Shown one piece after another: positions 1 to 11,500 of a stretch of 18,940 nt of DNA. Both the position numbers and the translations under genes were made by a program. A model generated the notes under the pieces. It saw nothing but the letters and a program-made list of their open reading frames with translations, was not told the DNA's origin and searched no databases. Position 1 is the first letter of the stretch. Each line of letters starts with the position of its first letter. This DNA is from Cerioporus squamosus. Taxonomy: Eukaryota > Basidiomycota > Agaricomycetes > Polyporales > Polyporaceae. The DNA is taken from NCBI GenBank assembly GCA_022592435.1, contig JABYQS010000539.1, positions 1 to 18,940 of the forward strand, given 5' to 3'.

Positions 1-474
1 AGTACGTACACCGCCATATAGCATAGGCGCTCATGAGCTTCAAGGCACCCAGAAAGCAGTACCTCCCGACCTGCTATGTATAGTATTCTGCATGTATACT
101 CTCGTGTGTTTGTGGTGGGATCTAGTTCTCTGGGATGCAGTAGCTATATGTACATTTCATTTTTGATTCGACCTCATAACCCGCAGTCATAGTCCGTCGC
201 TCCTCCCCGTGAATCTATGCAGACTATGCTCGTTTCAGATATTTGCCAGTCGACCAGTCGTGGAAACGGAAACGCTTGTATCTGCGTGGAACTTGACGGA
301 GGGTGCCTAGAGTCCCCGGGACTGGCGTGACGCAGTAGGAAGGCTGCGACGGGCGCTGAAAACAAAACCGGGGCGTCGTGTAGGAGAGCGTCATCGTCCG
401 TGAACAGGAAAGAAAGCAATGCAGAAGAGCGGAGCGGACTCGACAGCAAAGAGGTACGTTGAGGACGGGGTCGC
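1..474. other. Non-coding stretch downstream of UGP1
   Basis: This stretch holds the 3' flank, and presumably the 3' UTR, of the minus-strand UGP1 gene. Open frames here are short, Ser/Arg/Leu-rich and match no family I recognise. The neighbouring gene to the left is outside the window. Confidence 0.5.
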
Positions 475-2416
<1,942 letters not shown>

Positions 2417-2581
2417 GGCTCTGGCGGAAGCTTGAGGCTGAGGACAAGACGGAAAGAATGGAACGCGGAGTACTCACGGCTGGTTTATGTGGACGGGTTT
2501 TGTGGTGGTGGTCGAGATGAGAGAAGGGAGGAGCGGAGTAGAGAGGGAGCGGACTGGGGGAGCTCGTGGACGGTGATGACG

Positions 2582-2589
2582 TTTATATA
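2582..2589 (-). promoter_or_regulatory. TATA box of UGP1
   Basis: The minus strand reads TATATAAA here, about 165 nt upstream of the UGP1 ATG. It is followed by a pyrimidine-rich stretch (about 2500-2570), a common fungal core-promoter layout. A possible 5'-UTR intron (GTGAGT near 2457, CTCAG near 2439) lies between it and the ATG. The transcription start is inferred, not shown. Confidence 0.55.
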
Positions 2590-2843
2590 CGTCGAGGGTG
2601 ATGTCCGAAACGGGCGAGAGGGCGTATATCGATGCGAAGTGCTTGGAGGGGCTGGACGGAACAGAGCGCGAGTCTCTGCTGGGAGAATCGTCTCGTGCTG
2701 GGGACGCCTCTTCCCGGATAGGCTCGCAGATCGATCGCCGGTGCTGCTCGCGCATCGTCCCCAACGTGCCATGGCTGCCCGTGCTCCGACTCGGGCCCCC
2801 CGCCGCCCGCGCCTCCGACTCTCCTCCCCCCAGCGACAGCCGG

Positions 2844-2848
2844 CCAAT
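2844..2848 (+). promoter_or_regulatory. CCAAT box
   Basis: GGCCAATCG is a good match to the CCAAT element bound by the HAP/NF-Y complex. It is about 260 nt upstream of the UGP1 TATA box in a very C-rich segment (about 2785-2905). It may serve UGP1, but a single short site is weak evidence. Confidence 0.3.
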
Positions 2849-3448
2849 CGCAGACGAGCTCTCCGCCTCCGCCTCCGCCCACATCCCCCGCCCCCGCTCC
2901 GCCGCGCAGCCCGACCAACGTGCGTGCATCTGCCCCGGCGTGCCTTCGACTTCGAGTGATCAGCGCGCCGTCTTCCGTGCAGTCCGCCGAGATCCCTCCG
3001 TAACAGCGAGCAGCAGAGATAAAGCAGCAGCGCAGCGCAGGAACCGAGCGACCCGGCCTGTGTCCGCCACCTTATGTACTCGTCCTCTCGCCAGGCCAGT
3101 CCGTCCACGTCAGTTTCCGTGCCCGCCGAATATATCGGGGCCCCTGCTTCGAACATGTTGCCTCAGATCACGATCCGGACTCTAGGCCCCTTGATGCACT
3201 CCGGCCCTTTTTGGCTTCCTCGTCCTGCCCACCACTTTGTCGGTCTTCTTTCCCCTTACATATCGACCCCATGCGTCCCTTCCTCCCAGGTCGTCCAAGC
3301 CTTTCTCTTGCCAGCGACGCTCCTCCTGGTCTTCCCCGCCCTCACCGACGGCAACGCTACTATCTATGCACGCAAGGCGCTTTCAAGGTGCATGCGTCGA
3401 ACATCCATCATGATGTTGCTCGTCGCAACGCATGCATATGCTTCTCAC

Positions 3449-3742
3449 TCCACGTTGGCCCTCTTTTTTTTTTTTAAGATCTAGCTCTTGTATCCCGCTC
3501 GTACGTAGTACAGGTGCGGCTTGTGATCTACTCAGCTCTTCTATCCACTGTGGCAGGCGAGTGGTCTCAGCCAGTGTTGCCGACATCTAAGGGCTCCGTG
3601 CGCGCCGACACAGCGGCGCAGCAATCGCGCATCGGAGGACCAGCAGGTCCTCGCGGGTCACATTATTTCGGCGCGTCCCCGAAGGTGAACGCACTCTCAT
3701 TCGCGGTGAGGAACGAGACGAGACGATTCCACGTTGGCCCTC
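3449..3742. repeat. 15-bp direct repeat pair
   Basis: TCCACGTTGGCCCTC occurs exactly at 3449-3463 and 3728-3742, both on the plus strand. The first copy runs straight into a T12 tract. No other copy is seen in the window. The origin is unknown; it could be a trace of a small local duplication. Confidence 0.5.
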
Positions 3743-5411
3743 AAGCTAGCTCGCGCAGTCGTGCGCGCGCATGCTGCTCGGCCGGACGTCTTCGGGTCGC
3801 TTCCACTTCCCGGTCCCGTGGCGTACCCGAGGCACGTATGCATGCATCATGCCCTCTCGCCGCCCAAACCTACCCCTCGTTTCCCTGGGTTCATCGGCGA
3901 TTCAGGACCGTCCACCGACTGTTTGAACTTTCCAACCATGCTTCTCAATCCTACGTGGGACTTTCCAAGAGCAATCCCAAGGTCTTGCGATGCTTGCAGT
4001 TGCGTGGTCTGCAGACCGGCCGCGCCCTCATACAATCCTGAAGTAAGTTTGCGTTCTTCCTCCTGACCCTGACCCTCACGTCAGTGCTATGCTATGTGCG
4101 GTTTGCGCGGCGCGCCGAAGCTATCAAGGTTGCGTCTGAGGACCCTGACAGTGATGGATGTCTGCTGCAAGTCTGCTGTGCACTCTGCTACCGGTACGTT
4201 CTATGCGCCCGAACCATTGACTGTTTCCAGTGTCCCCGTACGATCCTTCGCTGCCAAAGGTATCCTGCTTACCGGCAACCCATTTGTCAGAGTGCACTCT
4301 GGAATGGATAGGTGGGTAAGCTTTGCAATCCATCGTAATATTGATGAGTGCCCCTCGTAAGAGCATGCGCACGCCCTTGCGTGCTCTAGCCTTTGTCATT
4401 GGGAGTCTACATGTGCGCCTTCACGAGCGTTCGTGTCAGTTCTTTGCAGGAACACCGAGCCAGGATCAGGACCCACAGGCACGACCCGTCGAAGCCTGCC
4501 ATGCCTGCAACATGACCGACAGGCAGCACGATCCACCCCTCTGTTCTTCCGACTCCCGAGCTCAATCTCCGGTCGAAGTCGAAGCATGCGGATGCCATTG
4601 TGCTGTCTCGGTGCGTATTTGCGCACGCTCGAGAGACTGTGGATGAGTGATATCGCCATGCAGAGACCTATCATAGGATTCTTCCTGCAGCCGCATACCG
4701 GGAAGAGCGAATGTACCCGGGACGATAACACAGGCACTAACACCGAGTTGACCGCGCCTGTCAACTTCCCCCTCGAGTCGGAAACAGGCCGCGACATCGC
4801 ACGTATGGCGGTTGCTTCCCTGGATCTGTTGGTTCCTCATTGTGGAGTGGCGTACACCCGCCGCAACAACTCTGTCGCAGCCAGACGCTACGCTACACCA
4901 TGGCGAGTATGAAGTTTGGGCCAGAAAGGTGGCCATCGTAACCACCGAGGACCTCGGATCGCAGCCGTCGGAACTTAGAGCCTGCGTGCGATATGTGCCT
5001 ACTATGTACAGTAGCATCTGTTCCTGTTTACGAATACTACACGCGAAGCGAATGAGATACTGTTTTCTTGTACAAAGCGTCGGACGTTCGCAAGACGTCC
5101 GCTGCAGCTTGCACGAGAAGGCCACAACAAACTTGCGTGGTTCGGGCGCCGGTCCGACCTGCCGGAGGTTCAAGTTGAAGTTGTTGCCATCTTGTGCTTG
5201 TCTCCCGTAGGCAGACGATTTGCGGGCCTATTATCTTGTGCGGCCGCAAGCTTGACCTTCATCAGACTACAACGGTCGTACGTGACGCACCCACGCTAAG
5301 TACCAAAGCTCTTGTCAGAACCGGCGAACTTTCTGCAGCAAGTTCCGTCGACATACACGAGTGTCGCGACGTTGTCCTGCCAGTGTTCCCGACGGTGCCT
5401 GTTCCAGCCCC

Positions 5412-5988
5412 ATGCCAAGCCAGCAAGTCGAGCCAGCAACTCCAACCCGTCTGTCCAGCATCTCAACCCACCTAGTCTCACGCAAGCTGAGAGTAGCAGG
5501 ATGGTAGGCGTTGCAGCGACTCGGAAGCTTGTGAAGTGTCCCATATTGACGAACCGCTCCGGATGTACAGGTTATTGCACGACAACAGCGCTTCCTCCAT
5601 AATCATGATACACGACGGGGAGGACGCGCTGCTGGTGGACATCACGCTCTGTCTGAGTGCCTTCAAGACCTCCTTGTGGCTCCGCGAGAGCAAGTCCCTC
5701 GTCGTGATCCTCGGGTACCTCGAGCACCGTCCGGTACGTCGATGCCCTAGGGGCACCATTATTCTTCTGCTGAGGGATTAAAGAGCTGACGGCTGGCGGG
5801 TGCTACAGATAGCCTTGTCCTTGCCCGTCTTACACGCACACGCACCCGACGTGGCTGTCAACCCGCACCTCATCCTACGTGCCATCGTTGCAGAGGAGGC
5901 GCGCGACCTGGACATGTCACTGTGGAACCATGCGATCCAAGCACGAGAGGACTGTGACAGACGCCAGGAAGACCGCAGGAGCGAATGA
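5412..5988 (+). CDS. TEN1: TEN1-like OB-fold protein (probable CST telomere-capping subunit)
   Basis: Three exons, 5412-5503, 5571-5733 and 5809-5988, join in frame across introns of 67 and 75 nt (GTAGGC..TACAG and GTACGT..TACAG) to give 144 aa. Assigned by family pattern: a short N terminus, then a first strand KLRVAGWLLH, a second SIIMIHDG, a third ALLVDITLCL, a fourth SLVVILGYLEHRP, and an acidic/basic C-terminal helix after NPHLILRAIVAEEARDLD. This order matches the single OB fold of TEN1 (human about 123 aa), including the strand ending in a Gly-x-Leu-Glu type motif. In known systems TEN1 binds STN1, and with CTC1 or Cdc13 it caps telomeres and helps C-strand fill-in. The first ATG of the open frame is used as start. 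The gene is convergent with the TED1-like gene, 90 bp away. Another small OB-fold protein is the main alternative. Confidence 0.62.
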
Positions 5989-6078
5989 GCGAATATACAA
6001 GTCAAGACACAAGCGCTACATATATATTACGATGCGGGCGTACAGATATACAACCAGGCCCGAATGGCGAAATCACTG

Positions 6079-7961
6079 TCACCAAACCCACCACACGATC
6101 CCTACGAACAACCCGAGCGGCGCCCATGCAGCCTCCCAGAGATCCCACATAGTTCCCTTCACCACACCCGCCCGTTTCCGCCGTTCGTCTTCCCGCTCTG
6201 GACCACTCCACAGAAATGCAGCTACGGGTCGCACTATCGAGAGGCGCGGGAGGACGATTCGTCGCCGGCTGCCCCCTAGGCTGAACGTCCACGACCACAG
6301 CCCATAGCGCGGGAACTCTTTGTTCCGCCATGCGCTCGGCGGCGGAAGGTCGTAGTCGACTTCATGACCATTACCGGCACTTGGGGCGAGGTGCACCGAC
6401 TCTGGCGGCGAGCGAGCGGTCGTCGCGGTATGTCGGACGACGACCCGGTGGATGTTGTACGTGAGGAGCACGATGAGGCTCAGGACGAAGAGCGGGATAT
6501 ACGCGGAGAGGTAAATGTGGAGCTGGTCGGGCAGCAAGCACGGGCGGTGCGCGAGGGACTGGCCGTCGTGAGCAGTGTGGGGAGGGATCAGGGACAGGAG
6601 CTGATAGCCGGGACGGCGGACACCCATCGCCATTGAGAAGGACTTGACGGTGACTTCGGGCACGGACGCGGGAGGCGACGGACGCTTACTATCCGTCGAG
6701 GGTACCGTATGTACGTACTCGCAGTAGTCATGATCGTCTCCGCTGTGAACCCAGCTCAGCATATGCGTCAGCTTCGCGAAGACATAAACGGCGCACCTGA
6801 AGACAATCGCGGGACGAATGGTCTGCAGTAGGAACTGAGACGCTTGCGGGCTGAGGAGGTTCTGGTACCCGAGGCCTCTTCCCTGGCGAATGGTGCCGCG
6901 CTCACGGAGGGGCCCGCAAGACGCGCCTTCGGGCCGGGAGAGCGGGACATGGGTGATCAGAATCGGTCGTGTGCTCCCTGTCGCACCTTCCGGATCTGCG
7001 CCTATGAACCGGTGCCAGATGAGGATTGTCAGCATCCACGCTCAACGGCCGATAAGATTGAGCAGAAGAGGAAGACGCTTTGCGAAGGTTTTCATATCGT
7101 TCGGCTGACGTACTTTGCGCCAGAGATTGCACGAAGGCAATCGTGCGGTCGGGCCTTGCTTCCGCCCACTGTGCGTAAGACATGCCGGCGACGGCGCGTT
7201 CGCGGTCCTCGTCTACTAGGCCCGGTGCGTCTATCAGCCAGACTGTGTGGTTCGCGAGGATGATGCGTTGGTTGAGGACCCCGAAGTGAGCCGTGTACCG
7301 GTCCACGGCATGGTCGGAGAACTGATATCTCGGTGAAGAGGTACCTAACCTGCATGACAGAGCATATGAGGGCAAGTCCAGATGGGGTAGTCAAAGAGGG
7401 TTTACCCGATATCGTGATTCCCCGGGAGGTAGTACACGGGGAGATCGTTGTCTGCGGCGAATATGTCCTTGAATCTTCGGAAATACGCCTCGTATCTGAC
7501 ATACCGGCGTTATGGCATTGAATGGAAGACAGAAGAGGTAGAGGGTGCTCACTCATCGTCAGACATAGCGTACCGCCCATTGTCCATCATGTCTCCGAGG
7601 AAGATGACCGCATGGGGATGACGTCGTAACGCTGCACGCCAGCTTTTGCGGATATTGAGGTCAATGATGAACTGGCTGAGTCGCTGGAGCCACGGCGCGC
7701 GATCCGGATACGAATGGCTGTCGGGAATCTGGGGGTCCGCGACTACGAGTACATGCGTAGGCAGTGAAGTCGAGGGTTCCTACGCTGCTTCAATGAGCCT
7801 TCGCTCAGGAGGGTATGCAAGGCACGCACCCGAGTCGCAAACGCGTCGTCCGGCCATGGACAACTCGAGGTGTGGTGGTAGAACGTCCCGAGCTCGTACC
7901 AGGCGATAGCAAGCAGCCAGACAAGGCGTACTAGATTCACAAGCCGAGGATGATACATCAT
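6079..7961 (-). CDS. TED1: Cdc1/Ted1-family membrane-anchored metallophosphoesterase (PGAP5-like)
   Basis: In yeast and mammals this family acts in the ER/Golgi, removing ethanolamine-phosphate from GPI anchors so that GPI proteins can be exported. Six exons fit: 7830-7961, 7553-7755, 7406-7495, 7114-7349, 6797-6995 and 6079-6742, giving about 507 aa. The N terminus has one membrane anchor (RLVNLVRLVWLLAIAWYELG). The calcineurin-like motifs follow: VVADPQIPDSH, FLGDMMDNGR, YYLPGNHDIG, ILITHVPLSRP and FSGDDHDYCEY. A second membrane segment (YIPLFVLSLIVLLTY) comes next, and a third hydrophobic stretch ends the protein (APLGLFVGIVWWVW). Exon 5 may instead start at 6986 through an alternative acceptor nine bases on. 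The acceptor before exon 2 is not a clean AG: the frame resumes near 7755 after CTACG, where CTACAG would be expected. Whether it corresponds to TED1 or CDC1 by orthology is not settled here. Confidence 0.88.
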
Positions 7962-8563
7962 GGGGAGGGTGTGGTTGTGCTAAGCCGGAGTTACAGAAGG
8001 GCCAAACGTTCTTATAGCATGTCGTCGGGCATAGAGCAAGGTGCGAAGGAGCGTGAATCAAGTGGGGGCCGAGTACTATGTATGTAGAGCGTCGAACTGC
8101 TGGCGGGGAACGCACAGGCAACGCGCAGGGAAGCTAGTAGGCGCTCTCGGGTACCTGACGCGCTGATCGCGTTACCGTGGGAAAGGGAGCCACTGAAGCG
8201 CGACGCGTCGGTGCCCATATGCGGTAATCCCCGCTTTCTCTCTTACCACCACGTTCTCTGGCTACACCAGGGGTCATGTCTAAGTTTCATGTGTTCGAGG
8301 TATGCATGCATGCTGTTCTACACTTTTTTTGATGCTCAGTGCGTCCATAATCTAGTACAGCAAGAGCAGCCGCGCGACGTGCCATGGCCCGGCACCTTGC
8401 AAAGGCTCTCCGATCGAGTTGGGCTCGCTGAGATACGGCCAGGTTAGCGCAGGGAAGTACGGAGAGACTGTCGAGTGGCGGCACTGGTGAGAAGACGCGT
8501 CTCTTCTCGCTGCGCCTGTCATTGATTGACTTTTTGCCTCGCCCGGCACATCCCAGGGGGTGT
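7962..8563. promoter_or_regulatory. Divergent promoter region with ACGCGT (MCB-type) boxes
   Basis: This 600-bp region separates the starts of the minus-strand TED1-like gene and the plus-strand HLTF-like gene. No gene is supported inside it. ACGCGT, the MluI cell-cycle box bound by MBF in yeasts, occurs at 8203-8208 and 8495-8500. It recurs just inside the HLTF-like gene at 8656-8661 and 8734-8739. A role in S-phase expression is inference only. Confidence 0.35.
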
Positions 8564-11500
8564 GTGACGCCCGACATTCTCACGAAGCTCGCCGCCGTCA
8601 AGCTGGAGACTGTTCCTGGGTTCAGCAATCTCTAGTACGTGTCTTCCTTATGATGACGCGTTGTAGCAGTTTGTTGAGGCGCGTCGTACAGCCCCGCGGA
8701 CCAGAACAAGATCAGAATAGCGGTCAGTCTCCGACGCGTCGACTCCGCCGATGTTCCTGCTACGGCGAAGGATCCTGCGCTGTCAGCCCCAGGGCCAAGT
8801 CAGAAGAAGCGCAAGTTGCAATACGAAGCCTCGCTGAATGCGTCGCAGAACACACCGCCGAGCTCTTCGCAACCAAGCTCCTCGCAGCCTCCCTCTTCGC
8901 AGCCTCTCCGACGCATCTCAGGTCCACCCCTGTCCCAGATCACGCAGACCGTCGAGGAACCTGAAGAGGATGTACCTGACGAAGAGAGCAGGGACGAACT
9001 CTATGTGATGCTGAAGACGGCGATAGTGGGCGTGCGACATTACAAGGGTACGTGCTCTCTCATACTTATAGCGGCGGTGTTCCTCTCTGTATCGAGTCCA
9101 TACACGCTGGACATACGGTGAACAATGGGTAAACATGATCAACACATGTCCGGCTGTCGTATGGCGGAAAATCTTTCATTGCGGCGCGAAACCGCTGCAA
9201 CTCGGATGATGCTGGTCATATTTAGTCATTTTCACCTTGTATCCAGTATTATGTGCATACATGGGCACGTACTTTCGCTGCGTAAGCAGAAGCCCCGTTG
9301 TCAGATTGTTGACGTGTCGATACCAGGCATGGTTGGACCCGGAGAGGAGGTAATACTCGCTCGCCAACCGCAGAACCCGTATGATAGGTGCGTCTCCCAC
9401 CTATAGTTGCCGTGGGACTGGCAGGAGCCAACATTTGTCTAGAAATGCCATCCAGGTGAAGAACATCGGAGGCACGCAGGTGCGTAGACTGTCTGCTACG
9501 CTCTCCGATACAGATACATATCCGGAAAGCAGGTCGGTCACATACCACGCAATGTCGCCGCAAAGCTCGCGCCTCTCATGGATAGCAACTTAATCACTGT
9601 CGAAGGAGTCATGCACGAAGGCAACTGTAAGATTAGTCTCGCTTCTCGGTCCAATGCTTGTCTGATCCCCTACCAGTGGGCGGCGGCTTTGCGTACGAGC
9701 TCAGCATGTAAGTGGGGGCGCGATTGGTCTATGCGCAGAAGTCTGACACTATGCACAGGACCTTGAAGATTTACGGACCAGCGGACAAACGCAATATCCT
9801 AGAGCCGAAGCTTATCTGGGCTACTCCAGGGCAGCGCGGTTTTCCGAAGCCCATTGCCAACGGTACCCGCGCTGTACCCGGCGCGCCTGCCCCTCGCGCT
9901 ACACCCGCTCCTGTACCATCCTACTCTCAAGCATACAAGCCGACTCCTGCACCGGCGTACTCTCAGCCCTACAAGTCGATGCCCGCGTCGAGTCAACAAC
10001 GCCAAGCTGCCAATGCCGCCGCGCAGCAAGAAGCCATGCGCAGGCAACAGGAAGCTGCGCGGAAGCAGCAGGAAGCATTGGCGAAGGCTCAGGAGCTGAA
10101 ACAGATCCTCGATAACCTCGAGAAGGTCAACGATGAGGGTCGGCGGGCTTCGCTCTTGGATACGCTATGCTCTGTCGACGACGTCCTTGGTTTACCCGTG
10201 CACCCGAACCCTCCCGGTATTACAACCGGTGAGCTTAAGGTCAACTTGCTCAAGCATCAGGTATATATGCTACAAGATGAGTAAATGCGAGCCCCTAACC
10301 GTGTGCGTGCAGAGCCAAGCCCTCCAGTGGTGTATCGAGCGCGAATACCCTGTCTTGCCTAAGCAAGAGAGCGACAAACCAGTGCAATTTTGGCAGTATC
10401 GCGTAGGGAACAAAGTAAGTATCGTCGGCTCGACTGCTCTCGAAACATCGCTGAGTACGATTTGTACAGGCATACTATTATAACAGTGAGAAGAAGTTTC
10501 AAGGCAGAAAGTCCCCCAGCTGACGAAGTGCTGTAGTCGCTACCAAGACGCCACAGGAAGCTGCGCCCGTGCTCGGACGAGGAGCTTTGTGCGCCGACAG
10601 TATGGGTCTAGGGAAGACCCTGACCATGCTCGCCTTGATCTTGGCTACCAAATCTGACATCCCACTTGACCATTCTAACTCGACTCTTATCGGTAAGTCA
10701 CTTACGCATCTGAAAGGAACCACAGTCTATCAACGCGACGCACCAATGCAGTCGTGCCTCTCTCTGTCATGTCCAACTGGGAGAAGCAGATTGAAGACCA
10801 CGTCAAGCCCGGCGCGCTCAGTTATTGCGTGTATTACGGGAAGAACCGAGATTTAACCCCGACAGAGCTGAAGAGATACGACGTCGTGATCACTACATAT
10901 CAGACGGTCACGGGTGAGCATAACTTGAGTACGTCGGGGACGAGTGGCCCACCCGCCACGAAGAAGCAGAAGGTGGACAAGGGCCTGTTTGACGTGGCGT
11001 GGAAGGTACAGGATTATCGCCCTACCTAGCGGCGACTTTCTCACAATCATTTCACTCATCGCATACAGCGTATTATCCTCGATGAGGGCCATAACATCCG
11101 TAACCCCAGGACGAAGATGGCGAAGGCAGTCTGCGCCCTCACTGCTCAGCGCCGCTGGGTGTTGTCCGGTACCCCGATTGTGAGTCTGACATAGGTTTGA
11201 CATACGAGTCTATCACTGACCTTTCGTGCCCGTCACCAGATTAACTCACCGAAGGTACATCCTTGAATCCAAGAATTGTCGGAGTACTGACACCATCCAC
11301 AGGATCTGGGTTCCATCCTCACGTTCCTGAGGATTTGTCGACCTTTGGATAGCGAGGACTTTTACAAGCGTATGGTTCTTCGTCCCCTTAAGGACGGCAA
11401 CCCTGCCGGCGCCGAACTTCTACGGGTGCGTCTTGCCTGCGCACCGACTAGCCATAATCATTGAATTCCTTGAATGGCGGTGCAGGCGCTGATGAGCCAT

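Larger units (their letters stand above)
2590..5411. other. Long gene-poor intergenic region between UGP1 and the TEN1-like gene
   Basis: About 2.8 kb without a gene I can support. Several open frames of 100-220 codons exist on both strands, for example minus 2485-3156 and minus 4562-5173. Their peptides are Arg/Ser/Pro- or Cys-rich, have no recognisable domain, and do not chain with plausible splice sites into a conserved protein. The left part (2590-3100) is C-rich promoter-like DNA. It also holds a T12 tract at 3464-3475 and a 15-bp direct repeat. A lineage-specific gene or non-coding transcript cannot be excluded. Confidence 0.5.

Noticed and set aside
2485..3156. Minus-strand open frame of 223 codons upstream of UGP1
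   Set aside because: It is Arg/Gly/Pro-rich, overlaps the UGP1 TATA box and C-rich promoter DNA, and shows no domain. GC-rich sequence yields such frames by chance.
4562..5173. Minus-strand open frame of 203 codons
   Set aside because: Cys- and Arg-rich peptide with no recognisable motif; overlapping frames on both strands are similarly open.
5517..5570. Reading through 5517-5570 as part of the TEN1-like protein
   Set aside because: This frame is open, but splicing 5503 to 5571 gives a continuous OB-fold first strand from an ATG start, which fits better.
8211..8447. Plus-strand open frame as a first exon of the HLTF-like gene
   Set aside because: No splice pair joins it in frame to the confirmed exon at 8567-8634, and the peptide does not resemble the family N terminus.
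9048..9326. Possible C/D snoRNA in the HIRAN intron
   Set aside because: Only a near match to box C (ATGATGC) and no properly placed box D or terminal stem.
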